20,025 nucleotides of DNA from Gonium pectorale (GCA_001584585.1 LSYV01000060.1:297732-317756), one strand, 5' to 3'. Counted from the stretch's first letter, positions 1-11,200 are shown. A program made the numbers and translations. Notes: generated by a model not told the origin, from the letters alone.

Positions 1-260
1 TGTGCCCCGACCCCGAGCACCACCGCACACATGGCGGGGGCGGGGGCGGTGAAGCCGCATGTGCCCCGACCCCGAGCACCACCGCACACATGGCGGGGGC
101 GGGGCGGTGAAGCCGCATGTGCCCGACCCCGAGCACCACCGCACACATGGCGGGGGCGGGGGCGGTGAAGCCGCATGTGCCCCGACCCCGAGCACCACCG
201 CACACATGGCGGGGGCGGGGGCGGTGAAGCCGCATGTGCCCCGACCCCGAGCACCACCGC
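1..260. repeat. 59-bp minisatellite, about 4.4 copies
   Basis: A 59-bp unit beginning TGTGCCCCGACCCCGAGCAC and ending GTGAAGCCGCA repeats head to tail from the first base. Units start near 1, 60, 118, 176 and 235, and the array breaks off after CACCGCACG. Copies differ only by single-base losses inside the G- and C-runs (58 or 59 bp). The period is not a multiple of three and the indels shift frame, so the apparent proline- and histidine-rich open frames here are artefacts. The array may continue to the left of the window. It could lie in an intron or downstream of the minus-strand gene that follows. Confidence 0.95.
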
Positions 261-542
261 ACGCCGCAACCGCCGATCCTGCCACAAGCCATCCCGCCCC
301 TTCCCCTGCCAGGCCCTGCGCCGGATCCCCACCGCGACCCTCCGCCCCCGCTGCCCCGCTGCCAGGCACCCAGACTGCCCAACCGGCCGATGGGGCCCGG
401 CCGATGGGCCCGGCCGCAGAGCCGCGCCGGGCGATCCGCCACACCGCAGCCCCATCGCCGCACGCCCACAGCCCGCTCTCGCTGCCCCACCCACCCACCC
501 ACCCACCCAACGCTGGGCGATCCGCAACACCGCGGCGCGCAC

Positions 543-989
543 CTGCCTCCAGCGCACGACCCTGATGTTGCGCCTTCTGGCCCCCGGCCTGAGTAACCAC
601 CGCCCCCGGCCCCCCCGGGCCCGCCCCCCGCAGCCCGGTGTCCGCAACGCTTCCCTTCTTCAACAACCCCACGTGCTCCACCTTGGGGTCCTCCACGACG
701 CCCTGCGCCAGCTCCCAGCTGCGGAAGGCCTCCTCCAGCGCCTCCTGGTCCTCCACCATTGCCTTGATCGCCTCCGGGCTCAGAGTCTCCTCATCCGCGC
801 CGGCGTCCGGCAGCCCCGCAGCCGCAGCCTCGGCGGCGGCAGCGCCCCCCTCGGTAGGGAGCTGCTGAGGCGCCGGCTCGCGCTGGGAAGGGTCCGAGCC
901 CGAGGCCGCCGGGCCGTCGCCCGCGTCAGCGGAGGCCCGGAGCGGGGCCGCGGGGCGCCGGCCGGAGTGCGTTACGGGAGCTAGCGCGC
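543..989 (-). CDS. Probable internal exon of an unrecognised minus-strand gene
   Basis: On the minus strand an acceptor (CTCACCGCAG) at about 990 opens a frame that runs without stop for well over 300 bp. It first encodes an Ala/Pro/Gly-rich stretch, then an acidic segment (DEETLSPEAIKAMVEDQEAL, then EEAFRSWELAQGVVEDPKVE, then HVGLLKKGSVADTG). The second part looks like genuine helical protein rather than GC-rich noise. The downstream boundary is uncertain: a good algal donor (GGCAG|GTGCGCG) gives an end near 543, but an earlier exit is possible. I do not recognise the family. The first exon is probably the one ending near 1313. The rest of the gene would lie to the left of the window or be interrupted by the minisatellite. 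Codon phase with the proposed first exon is not resolved. Confidence 0.4.
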
Positions 990-1312
990 CTGCGGTGAGG
1001 GGCGGCGGCAATGGTGTTGTGGGCGCGCGTCGCGGGGTGCCCTGGGGGGTGGAAGGCGGAGTGCCGAGAAGGGCAGACGGGCCGCGAGGGGCGAAATGCG
1101 AAACTCGCGCCCCGGCTGGAACCCATATGGCAAGCGGCGTAGGTGAGATTGTGAGGACAATGGCGGTCGCCGCGTGGGGAGGGGGCTGCCGGTGCCAAGA
1201 GGACTAGACGCGGCGGGGCCATGGGAAGCGGCGGGAACTAGAGCCGAGTCGCGGCCACGGACACAATGCGCTGTGCCGTCACGGTCGCGCTACACTGCCG
1301 CCGACAACTCAC

Positions 1313-1425
1313 GCCGCGTCGGTCCTCGGGGATGTTGCCCAGTCGTCGACGCTGCCACGCCAATGGCTGGCCGCTGAGCACGCTGAGCGCGCGACGCCAC
1401 CCGAGAGCCCACGGAGCGCCGCCAT
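1313..1425 (-). CDS. Possible first exon with organelle-targeting sequence
   Basis: On the minus strand an ATG at 1425 opens MAALRGLSGGVARSAC and continues to about residue 38. The stretch is rich in Arg, Ala and Ser and free of acidic residues for its first 25 or so positions. That composition is typical of mitochondrial or chloroplast transit peptides. It ends at a strong donor, GC|GTGAGTTG. The exon near 543-989 is the natural downstream partner, but joining the two directly at this donor gives the wrong phase. A weaker upstream donor (TGGC|GTGGCA) would restore phase, or an extra exon lies between. The gene would be divergent from the eRF1 gene. The family is unknown. Confidence 0.35.
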
Positions 1426-1803
1426 GGCGACAACATCGTACAAGCAGGCTAGCGACACGGGAATATCAACGAGAGTCCTCACTGCTCATGCCATCTCGGC
1501 GGCTGCGGGTGCCTGCGTGTGGATCCTTTTACAAATCGAGGCACTCGCCAATGAATACTGCTAGCCCAGCGCTTGTGCGCAGCTTCGGGCACTGCAGTGC
1601 GGAACCGGCCCCCGGGGCAACCAACTCGCAACGTCTTTTTGGGGCCGCCCTCGCCTCAACCCTTCCTATTCCCCCACCACAGACGTCCACACATCTAAAT
1701 CTGACATAGCATACGCACCGAACGCTTGCTGCTCTAGCCCTGCGGGGCGTTCTCTTTTGAGTTTGGTCGGGAGTCCCCCGAAGTTCTGCAGACAGCGGGC
1801 AAG
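1426..1803. promoter_or_regulatory. Possible bidirectional promoter region
   Basis: This is about 380 bp between the eRF1 start codon at 1804 and the putative minus-strand start at 1425. It includes AT-richer DNA than the neighbouring coding sequence and no open frame with gene-like character. It must contain at least the eRF1 5' leader and core promoter. I see no clear TATA box or other defined motif. Promoter function is inferred only from position. Confidence 0.3.
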
Positions 1804-4800
1804 ATGGGTGACGCGGAGACAGATAAGAACATTGAGATGTGGAAGATCAAGCGGGTATGGGCTCTGCCGGCGCATGGCAGCGTGTTTTCGGCCCCCTTCA
1901 AGCCCTGACCACGGTTCGCGCTCTGCCGCTCTGGACGCAGCTTATTAAAGCGCTTGAGGCGGCGAGGGGCAACGGCACCAGCATGATCAGCCTGATTATG
2001 CCGCCCAAGGATCAGGTGCGCGCATCTGGCGGCAGGCCCAAGAAAGCCCCGCCGCTAAACCCGCGGTCACGTCCCGCAGGTTGCCCGTGTCCAAAAGATG
2101 CTTGGCGATGAATATGGAACGGCCTCCAACATCAAGTCGCGGGTGAACCGCCTGTCAGTGCTCTCCGCCATTACCTCGGCGCAGCAGCGCCTGAAGCTGT
2201 ACAGCAAGGTTAGCACACAATTGGCTCATTTTCCGCTGTCCTGAGGTCGGGGCGATCGTGCCAAGCGGCAAATGGCTGACTGGTCGTTGGCGGCGGGTGC
2301 CGCGTAGGTTCCCCCGAACGGCCTCGTGGTCTACACGGGAACCATCATGACGGACGATGGCAAGGAAAAGAAGGTGAACATCGACTTCGAGCCGTTCAAG
2401 CCCATTAACACCTCTCTCTACCTCTGCGACAACAAGTTCCACACGGAGGCGCTGAACGAGCTGCTGGAGTCGGACAACAAGTGCGTGGTGGCGCGCGTGG
2501 AGCCGGGGGGTGGGGGTGGGGGTGTGCGCGGTAGGAGGCGCGGGGACAGGAAGAACTCAGGTGGGGGGGAGGGGTGGCTCAGGTTTGGGGAGCCCTGCCC
2601 GGCAGCGTGCCTGGCCCCTAGTTGCATGTACCTACCCCTACTGAGAGGGATAGTCTAACACTTGTTGGGAGCGACCCACCCAGCCAGCCTGTCACTGCTT
2701 TGGGGGGTGCCAGTCCCTGAACAAACGTGATCACGCCCTGGTTACGGCGCACACGTGCGTGTGTACGGCAGGTACGGCTTCATCATCATGGACGGCAACG
2801 GCAGCCTGTTTGGCACGCTGTGCGGTAATACGCGCGAGGTGATGCACAAGTTCCTGGTGGACCTGCCCAAGAAGCACGGACGCGGAGGGCAGTCGGCGCT
2901 GCGTTTCGCGCGCCTGCGTGTGGAGAAGCGGCACAACTACGTGCGCAAGGTGGGGCGGGGCGAGGTGGGAAAGGGCGGCCTCTCAGGGGCGGGTTGGGGC
3001 GGGAAGCCGTGGGGCCTGGGGTCCCAGTTAGGATTCAGCATCACGGACGCCAGGCGGGCTGATGGCGGGTATCGCGACATGACTGTCAAGGTCCTGAAGC
3101 AGGGCTGGAGCACGGACGGTAACGAGCCCTACTCCAAAAGCATCTGAGCTGGGCAAGATCATTCCTATCTATAGCTACAGTGCACCGTAGGGGTTGGGGT
3201 ATGCGCAGCACCGGACTCCCGATGTGGGCCATGTCAAGTGAGGTTGGACGCGCGACCTGCAGATTGCGGTCCCCTGGGCTCGCCTCGACCCGGCGCCCCG
3301 GGGCGGACCGCGGGCTGGCCAATCACGGACATGCCCGCGGGGGCGCTGCGGCGTCCGCGCCATCCTCATTGCGGCGGCACCCTGCCCGCACCCCGCGGCC
3401 TTTGTGCTGTCTCGCCCTTTCCCTTCACCCTCCGTACCTCCCCCTCACGGACTGAGTAACCCTCCCCTCACCCTCAAAGGGTCAACGATTCTTTGCTCGA
3501 CGGTCATCAGTCAGCTTTTTCTACGGACTGAATAACTCCCCTCACACTCCAAGTTCACCCCGTTTCCCCCTCTTCCCGTCCCTGCTCGTCCGCCTCCAGG
3601 TGGCTGAGCTGGCCGTGCAGTTCTTTATCACCAACGACCGGCCCAACGTGGCGGGCCTGGTGCTGGCAGGTAGCGCGGACTTCAAGAACGAGCTCAGCCA
3701 ATCGGATATGTTCGACCCGCGCCTGCAGGCGGTTGTGCTTGGAGTGGTCGACGTGTCGTACGGTGAGTGTGCGGGTATATCGGGCTACTGTACGGCATCA
3801 GGGCGACTGTGCCGTATGAGAGCTGAAGGGGATCAGCGATGAGAGTGTGGAAAGCTGCTCGGAACGTGGGCATCGGGAGTGGAAAGGGATGAGGTTGGAC
3901 ACAGTCTGGGCGGATTACCAATTTCCTGCCTACATGTGGCAAGAGATCAAATGGCTCCAGCCCCACAGCACATCCGCCCGCGGCCGCACACGAGCCGCGC
4001 CACCCAACGGTTGGCGGCTCGCCTGATTAGCCGTGTGGCACAGCGCATTTCGAGTCATGAAGATAGGAAAGCGCGTTACCGGTTAGGAATGTCTTTGTGC
4101 GATCGCACGGGGCCGGATTTGGACGAAGTGTTGACCTTTGTCGGGTGTAACGGGCGAGGGAGAGGACGTTTGCGGTCGTTGACGCGCGGTCGGATTACCA
4201 ATTTCCTGCCTACATGTGGCAAGAGATCAAATGGCTCCAGACCCATAGCACAACCGCCCGCGGCCGCACACGAGCCGCCCCAACGATTGGCGGCTCGCCT
4301 GATTAGCCGTGTGGCACAGCACAGTCCTTCCGGTCAAACGAAGCTCTACCAAAGGCGGTTCTTTTTGTTTGTGAGGCGGGGAGCAAATTGGACGAGGCAG
4401 TTCGGCCAACTGAGACCTCGTGGCAGAGAGTTGCTGGGTGGGGGCAAATGCGCAAGAGACGCATTAGTTGGCAGATATAACGCATGGGCGGATTACCAAT
4501 TTCCTGCCTACATGTGGCAAGAGATCAAATGGCTCCAGCCCCACAGCACACCCGCCCGCGGCCGCACACGAGCCGCGCCACCCAGCGGTTGGCGGCTCGC
4601 CTGATTAGCCGTGTGGCACAGCTCCCTTGCGCGCACGCACGTGTGCATGCTTGCAGCCGACAATCCACCTCCTTCTTTGGGTATTGCATGCGGTGTTTTG
4701 CCATCAAGCACGCGTCCGCCTCTACCTACACCTTCCAGACTCCCAGCCCCCGCCCTGTTGTTCTTTCCCCGGAGGGGTCGGGCCGAAGCACGGCTTGAGA

Positions 4801-6154
4801 ATGGAACCCCCTTCGGCCCTAACCCTGCCCCCCCTTTCCCGGCCGCCCCGCGGACCCTCCCACCAACCGCAGGCGGCGAGAACGGCTTCAACCAGGCCAT
4901 TGAGCTGTCGAGCGAGATGCTGGCCAACGTCAAGTTCGTGCAGGAGAAGCGGCTCATCGGGCGCTTCTTTGAGGAGATCAGCCAGGACTCCGGTGGGTTG
5001 GTGTGTGTTGGGAGTGGGCACGGGCACGCGCGCTCGAGGATGGGGCTGGAAACCGGGACGGATCAGGCTGCGGGGAACGCGGACGGGCACGCATGGCAAG
5101 ATGCCAGAATGGGGGCGAGGGACTATGGACTCGGGGCGCATGCTTGCTGGCACTGGCCGTTATCCGGCATGCTGCTCCCGGGTCCACATTGGACCCACAC
5201 ATGCTGCTGGATTCCAGCCCGTTCGTGGCGACATTTAAAGATTTCCCTGCCTCTCGCCGTACCTCAATCCCCGTGCACCCACCACTGTCCCCCAGGCAAG
5301 TTCGTGTTCTCGGTCAAGGACACGATGCAGTGCCTGGAGATGGGCGCCGTGGAGATCCTCATTGTGTGGGAGAACCTCGACTGCGACCGGTACGAGCTGA
5401 TGAACCCGTCGACGAGCAAGACGGAGGTCAAGCTACTCAACGCGGAGCAGGTGGGCCGGCCCCGGGGGCGAGCGCGGCGTGGCTGGAAGGGGGGCCCATG
5501 GAGATGCGACCGCATCAACGCGCTTTCGCTCCATCCGCCTGACCCTAGCCCACCGGTTGATAACGGCGGGTTGCGCTTACCGCTTATACGAGCGAATCTC
5601 AGTGAGATTCGTCCTCCCACCGGCGCACTCCCAGTCACACTCGCATCCCGCCCGTTCTCCACCCCGTCGCTGAACCCCACAGGCCAAGGACACGTCGCAC
5701 TTCAAGGACAAGGAGGCCGGGTGCGACCTGGAGGTGCAGGACAAGATGCCGCTGCTCGAGTGGCTCGCCAACAACTACAAGAAGTTTGGGTGCACGCTCG
5801 AGTTCGTGACCAACAAGTCGCAGGAGGGCAGCCAGTTCTGCCGCGGGTTCGGAGGCATCGGAGGCATCCTGCGGTACCAGGTGGGCCCCGGGCCCCTGGA
5901 ATCGAGCGTGTGCCCTATCTGTCTGGCTGGGCGGTGTGTGGCTCGAGAAAAAAAGGTGGCTTGCTCGATGGGTACGGATCCGATGGTGTGTGCGAAACTG
6001 TTGGGCTTGAAGGTTTGCTTGCATATCTGTGTATGAGTCCTAAGCTCTCCTTCTCCCCGTTCTGAAACCCATCTGACCTCAGGTCAACCTGGCGGAGCTG
6101 GACGTTGATGAAGACGATCTGAACGACGCGCTGTGGTCGGACGACGACTTCTAA
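1804..6154 (+). CDS. eRF1: Eukaryotic peptide chain release factor subunit 1 (eRF1), 10 exons, complete
   Basis: This is the class I release factor that reads all three stop codons in the ribosomal A site and, with the GTPase eRF3, triggers release of the finished protein in the cytoplasm. Exons are 1804-1854, 1941-2015, 2080-2208, 2308-2480, 2772-2949, 3600-3762, 4873-4992, 5296-5450, 5683-5880 and 6083-6154. All introns are GT-AG, phases agree throughout, and the product is 437 aa, the same length as human eRF1. The start begins [17 protein letters not shown], matching the family N-terminus. Domain N (about 1-140) has the decoding motifs NIKS (59-62) and YLCDNKF (123-129, the YxCxxxF motif). 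Domain M has [15 protein letters not shown] with the catalytic GGQ at 181-183. Domain C (about 274-437), which binds eRF3, includes [10 protein letters not shown] and ends in an acidic tail (WSDDDF). No key residue is missing. The longest introns are intron 5 (650 bp) and intron 6 (1,110 bp, with repeats). Confidence 0.97.
3911..4622. repeat. Three copies of a ~132-bp repeat in eRF1 intron 6
   Basis: Nearly identical blocks lie at 3911-4044, 4191-4320 and 4489-4622. Each begins CGGATTACCAATTTCCTGCC and ends GATTAGCCGTGTGGCACAGC. The spacers between them (146 and 168 bp) are not obviously related, so the blocks stand out as units rather than as a simple tandem array. Each block has a potential hairpin, CGAGCCG...CGGCTCG, at 3991-4021, 4271-4297 and 4569-4599. 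Copy 2 lacks a few bases inside the left arm region. I see no terminal inverted repeats, target-site duplications or coding capacity. The blocks could be a short non-autonomous mobile element or a duplicated segment with diverged spacers. Confidence 0.9.
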
Positions 6155-8213
6155 ATGACCAGACCACTGTTTGCTGAACGGTCCAAACAACTTCGGCGGT
6201 ACACGGACAGGCTTAAACACACCAGGCGGCCCAGCGTGCCGCTCGAGGGTGGCCCATTCCCCCGAACCCCTCGAGCAGCTCCCAACGGCCCGCCAGGGAG
6301 CGTGCTTGGCGGCTCAGCTGCTGGAGGAGCAGCGGGAGGTGGGCGACGCCGGGTAGAGGGTGGACTGATGCCCAGCAGCGCACGCGGCTGCATGCAATGC
6401 GGGGCGCGATGGAGTCCAGCGTGAGAGCGTGCTGCGGGGAAGGAGCGGCGGCATGAAGGGAGCAGCGTGCTCGCGAGGCCGTAACCGCTGCTTGTCGCGC
6501 TGCCCCGCGCAGCGGCCATGCTCATCCACACGCGGGCGTAGCTGAACCGCGGGTGTGGGCGGGTCCTTTGACCAATATGGACAACAGTGTGGGCGGAGGG
6601 TAGCACTTGCCGAGAGGGCGGCGGGCCGCCTCCCCCAGCGGGTTGGCGTGAGGGCTGTGTGAGGGCTGTGGCAGGTCGGACCTCGAAGCCCGTCATACCC
6701 CTCCGCCTTTCCGTTTTGACCCCTGGGGAGCCGGGCCGTCTTCTCTTGCCGTACACCGCTGGTGGTTGTGCCCACCTTCATAGGCAGGCAGGGAGATGGG
6801 GAGTATGGTAGACTGCTCGGAGCTAGCACCTGATAGGCGGGCCCCAAACTGGGGGTGAGCAGTGCAGTGCGTGCATGTGTTTCCAATCAGGTCACAGCGC
6901 TGCACCTTCAGCGTGTCTGCTTTTGTCGTTGGTGTGCTTTGTCTGACCTTTATGGTGTGTGGCGCAAGCTTCGAGCAACAACGAACGATGCATATGCATG
7001 CGACTAGGGTACCCAGGACCTTTTCGACCCCAACAGGGCTGTTCCGCCGGCGACTTATCGTTTGGTTTGGGTAGTTATCGGTTACGCTGCATGCGAGGGT
7101 GTCGACAGCAATGTTGGTTCCCGCAGGAAGCTTACAGGAGGGCCCTTACGGTACTGGCTAGGTTTGCACTGGTGTGAATATGTGGCAATGCGGCTTTTGC
7201 GTGGCAGGTGTTGGCGTTGAGCGGGCAAGAGGGTTGCATTCGCGTGTTGGCAAAGTTCAGGTGGTGGATTCGGTCGTGCGCAAGAGGCTGGACAGGCACC
7301 AGCGGTGTCGGCAGCTCGGTACCAGAATTGTGGTATGGAACTTGGGGCGCATGTTGGGCAGTCAGTCCGATGACGAAGGAGCGTGTGAGAGGAAGGCAGG
7401 GCGGAGGCGTACCGTGGGGCAGTGACCGCCGCTGCCGCGGCAGGCTGCCGTTTCGGGGTTGCCCCGTAGGTGCCTGAGTGCAAGCTTGGCCCCCTGCCAG
7501 AAAGGGGTGTGTGACGGCACAAGGTCGGGTGGCTCCAAACCAACGTTCTGGGGGACCCCGGGAACAGTTTGCTGTGCTTTCCCTGCAGTCCATCTCAGTA
7601 ACAGTTGTGTAAGGAGCGCGGGCGCCTGATACCGGTAGCCACCAACCTCTACCTCGCAACTGCAAACGTGCCACCCATACCACAGTACCAAAGATTGTCC
7701 ATGCCACTGCCTTCTGCCATGAACCCATGGACGGATACAACCCATGCATACGCGGTCGCTCGCAATAAGGTATTTGGGACGTGGGAGGGGTTCGAATGGA
7801 GCCACTGACGGGTCGGTAGCCACTGGCCGCACGGCGGCATCCCTGTATGGGACCAAGGGCGGACCACATTCCGCTTTGGGCGTCGGCAAAATTCGGCAAG
7901 CAGGTCTGGTAGGCCGGCGGGGGTATAGGAACCGGAAACAGGGACCGGCGGTATACCGCATGAGCGCAAGGCAACATGGGATCTGTGGGGACGGAGCTTG
8001 TGTGTACGTGGAGGGCATACCGTACTTGTATCTGCCGTACTTGTGTGTGCCGTGCTATGTGTGCAACCGTACCGCATGAGCAAACATAGGGCTAGTTCGT
8101 CTTCATGCGCCTACCGTCACCACATTGCTACGAATATCGATTCAGATACACCCACGCGGTGTCGTTGTCAGCGCCGGTGTTCACGTAACTTGGCTCTTTG
8201 TATCGTCGCATAA
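6155..8213. other. Intergenic: eRF1 3' flank and AATF 5' flank, no supported gene
   Basis: The interval is about 2 kb. Open frames on both strands are long only because of GC content; none has recognisable motifs or algal-style exon structure. The first match to the green-algal polyadenylation signal TGTAA downstream of the eRF1 stop is at 7608-7612. Small imperfect repeats containing CCGTACTTGT and ACCGCATGAGC occur between about 7945 and 8085. The AATF promoter and leader must lie at the right end, but no motif can be pointed out. Confidence 0.5.
7608..7612 (+). terminator. Possible polyadenylation signal TGTAA for eRF1
   Basis: TGTAA is the usual poly(A) signal of volvocine algae. This is the first copy on the plus strand after the eRF1 stop codon, which would imply a 3' UTR of about 1.4 kb. 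That is long, so an unlisted variant signal nearer the gene is just as possible. Confidence 0.25.
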
Positions 8214-11200
8214 ATGGGGACAAAAAGAAAAAGCCTGGCGGAAGAGTTAGCTGAGCTTTATAACCCAGCCCCGACGACAGGCGCGTCTGCAAGCACGGTT
8301 TTCGCTTCATCGCCAGAATCCTTATACACCTTAAATGCGCAGAGTATGACCCCGATGGGTTGGATTTGGGCGACGGCGCAAAGCTCGCATCGGAAGACGA
8401 GCTGGACGCTGCTCCAGCGCCGTCTAGGTGCGTGACCAGTTGTCGGTTAACCAAGCTGGATGCGATTGCGCTCGCTTGTATTACTGGTACGCCCGGAATT
8501 CCATCTCTTCGGCGGCTGGCGGCCATGCGTTCCTGAGTCTGCATCATCCAGAAGCCAAAGCGTACTTTGAATCTTGCACTGGAGCCAGGCCAGTCAACTC
8601 GTGGCAAAAGTTGGGCTGGGCTGTACCCAAAACCCCAGCACGCATGCCGCCCCACCCCACCCACCAACCCGCTTCTCGCCATTACTCCCCCCGCCACCCC
8701 ACGGACCTCAGGCGTGCGCCCGAGAAGGGCATGCTCCTGCGAGGCGACATTACTCTGGAGGATGAGGCGTACCGGGGGCGCAGGACGTCCCGGGCTGCCA
8801 TTTTTGGGGAGGATGGCGATGCTGACGATGTGGACGATGGTGCGTTGGGCGTGTGTTTCCCGATTGTGTCTTATCCGCTTCGTTGGGGCCGTCCTCTTGT
8901 GCCGCACACTGCGAGCCTCTGCCCAGGGACGGGTCGCCTCCACGGCTGGGCCCCAGACCGGCCTCTTCCAAACCCCTGTCACCGGTCGCTCTCCTGCCCG
9001 CCCCAACCGACTGCGAAGGCAGCCTGCACTGTACGGCTGGCCGGCCTATCAGCCGACCCAGCGCCGTCTTGACCCGCCGTTCGTGTGTCCCCTGACCCCC
9101 TGCCCTGGTTCTTACCGCTTCCTACCTGCTGCAGATGAGGACGACGACGAAGGTTCGGATCTGGATCTGGATCTGGACCTCAGCGGCGGCGGCGACGACG
9201 GGGACGGAGGGAATTCGGACGATGCGGACGAAGACGAGGAGGAGGAGCACGATGCTCGGGGCAGGCGGCGGCGGGCGGCTGACGCGGCGGGGCCCAGCGG
9301 GCGAGCGGAGGGCGCGGCGGCAGGTGCGAAGGCTGGTGCGGCAGGGACCCGCCACTGACGCGGCCGCGTGCATGTTGGAGCCCCTGCGTTGCGCGCCCTC
9401 CTGTGTGGCCCTCTCGTCCTCCGGGGAACCTTCCCCCACCCCCCGAGAGCAGAGACTCGTGTCGTGCGGATAAGCATGCGGGCGTTGCAGGAGGCCGAGC
9501 AGGCGTGAAGTGGAGGGGCACGACGCTGACGGTGTGTCCGCTTTTCACGGCACGGGAATGCCTGGCGCTCCGCCCGCAGGCCGGCGCGCAGCGGCTGCCG
9601 GCACAAAGCTCGCGAACGGCCGGGCGTCGGCGTCGGCGGGCGCGGGCGGCCGTGACGGCTCGGGTCTCGGCTCGGACGACGAGGAGCTGGGGTCGCTCGG
9701 CAGCAGCGATGGAGGGGATACCAGCGGGGACGAGGAGGACGGGTTTGGAGGCGAGGACGGCCTCTTAGACGGGGACGATGGGGAGGATGACGAGGAGGAG
9801 GAGGAGCCGCGGGCGGCCAAGCGCCAGCGCGCTGCTGCCGCTGAGACTGCGACCGCAAATGATCCCGCGCTGGCGGCGCTGGAGGCCGAGTACGAGGCAT
9901 TGGCGGCGGAGGATGAGCAGCAGCTGACGGCGCTGCGAGAGAAGGGCGAGCGGGACCGCGTGAAGGGCGTGGCCGTACGAAATCAGCAGGTATGTGTGCC
10001 GTATACATGCACGCTCGCGTGTTGTACAATCGTGAGGCGTTCTGGGCTGTGGCCGCTGGACGGCGGCGCGCGTGTTGGGCGGCCGGGCGATGGCGCGGCG
10101 GTGTGCTTCGACATCGACATTGCTTGCGACTGCCACGTGGCGTGCCTCCCGCCAACTAAACGCCCTCACCGCCCCGTATACCTTCCACCAGATCTTGTAT
10201 GAGCGGGCCCTGGAGCAGCGCATCCGGCTGCAGCGCTGCCTGCAGGCCAGCAACGGCCTCCCGCGGCCAGCCACGCACGCGGTGCTGCGGGCGGCGGCGC
10301 CGGAGGTGGCACAGGGGTGGGTCGCTCCGGGGCGAGGACGCCGCAGGCAGCGGCGTGCGTGCCGCCGCCCGCGTGTGCTTGGGCGGCGTTGGAAACACAG
10401 CCGCTTCCGAGTATGGCCCAACAGGCTGTGGACCCCTTGTGGCCGCTGTGTGTTGGGCGGCGGGGGGTGGTGCGGTGCGGTGCGGTGCGGTGTGGTGAAA
10501 TGGAACGACGCATACGACGAGCGTAAGCGGTGCGGTGTGGTGTCAGGGCCGGCCCCTCTGCAGCGCACTCGTGCACGCTGGGGCCCCCTCTGCAAGGGCT
10601 CCCCTCTGTAAAGACCGCGCACCGGCGCCGCCCGGCTGACGGCCGCGCGGGTGCCTGATCTGCTCGCCGTGCCGTGGGTGAGTGCGTGACCCTGAGTCCG
10701 TGGCGCCGCGACTCTCGCCTCGCGGTTTTCTTTACCCTGTGCGTGGCTTTAAGCTCTGTTGTACCGCCGCGTCCCCCCCCCCGACAGGCTCTCGCAGCTC
10801 GCCTCCGCGGCGCGCGAGACGCTGTCGCAGCTGCTGGAGCTGCAGCGGACGCTCATGGCGCGGAACCCCGGCATCGCCATGCCGCCGCAGCCGACGAAGC
10901 CGCCGCGGTCGTCCAAGCCCTCGAAGCAGCAGCCTGCAGACCGGGACGACGGGGAGGGCCCCTCCGGGCGCGGCGACGGCAACGATGGCGGCTCGGAGGC
11001 GACGGATGCGCTGTGGGCCCGTCTGAGCGCGCAGACAGCGGCGCTGGGCCCCTTTCGGGACGCGTCGCTGGACTCGTGGCACCGGCGCACGGTGCTGTCG
11101 TCGGGCAGCGGTGCGCTGCGCAACAGCGGGCTGCGGGCGCTCAATCAGAGCGTCAGCAGCCAGGTGGCGGCACTGATGCGGGACCCGGGTGCGTGGGTGG

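Noticed and set aside
175..984. Plus-strand open frame of 269 codons starting in the minisatellite
   Set aside because: Its start lies within 59-bp repeats with frame-shifting indels, and its right part is antisense to a more protein-like minus-strand frame.
3041..3147. Open extension of eRF1 exon 5 into intron 5, ending EPYSKSI and a stop
   Set aside because: The conserved protein continues at 3600 with VAELAVQFF in correct phase after a good donor at 2950, so this is intron sequence.
3895..4400. TTGGAC-like strings in the spacers of the intron 6 repeat, suggesting a larger ~290-bp unit
   Set aside because: Their distances to the next block are 16, 73 and about 100 bp, so they are not in register and are probably chance.
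4611..6065. Plus-strand open frame of 484 codons
   Set aside because: It only reads through eRF1 introns and parts of its exons. It contains true eRF1 segments such as [19 protein letters not shown] but crosses well-defined GT-AG introns.
7775..7810. GGTTCGAAT, resembling a tRNA T-loop
   Set aside because: I could not build acceptor, D or anticodon arms around it on either strand.
7132..7977. Minus-strand open frame of 281 codons between eRF1 and AATF
   Set aside because: It has no recognisable motif, no biased codon use and no splice structure, and its low-information composition resembles overlapping frames on both strands.
9112..10155. Long minus-strand open frame of about 347 codons
   Set aside because: It lies antisense to AATF exons 4-5 and the intron between. 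Its Arg/Pro/Ser-rich composition is what the reverse strand of GC-rich Asp/Glu/Ala codons produces.
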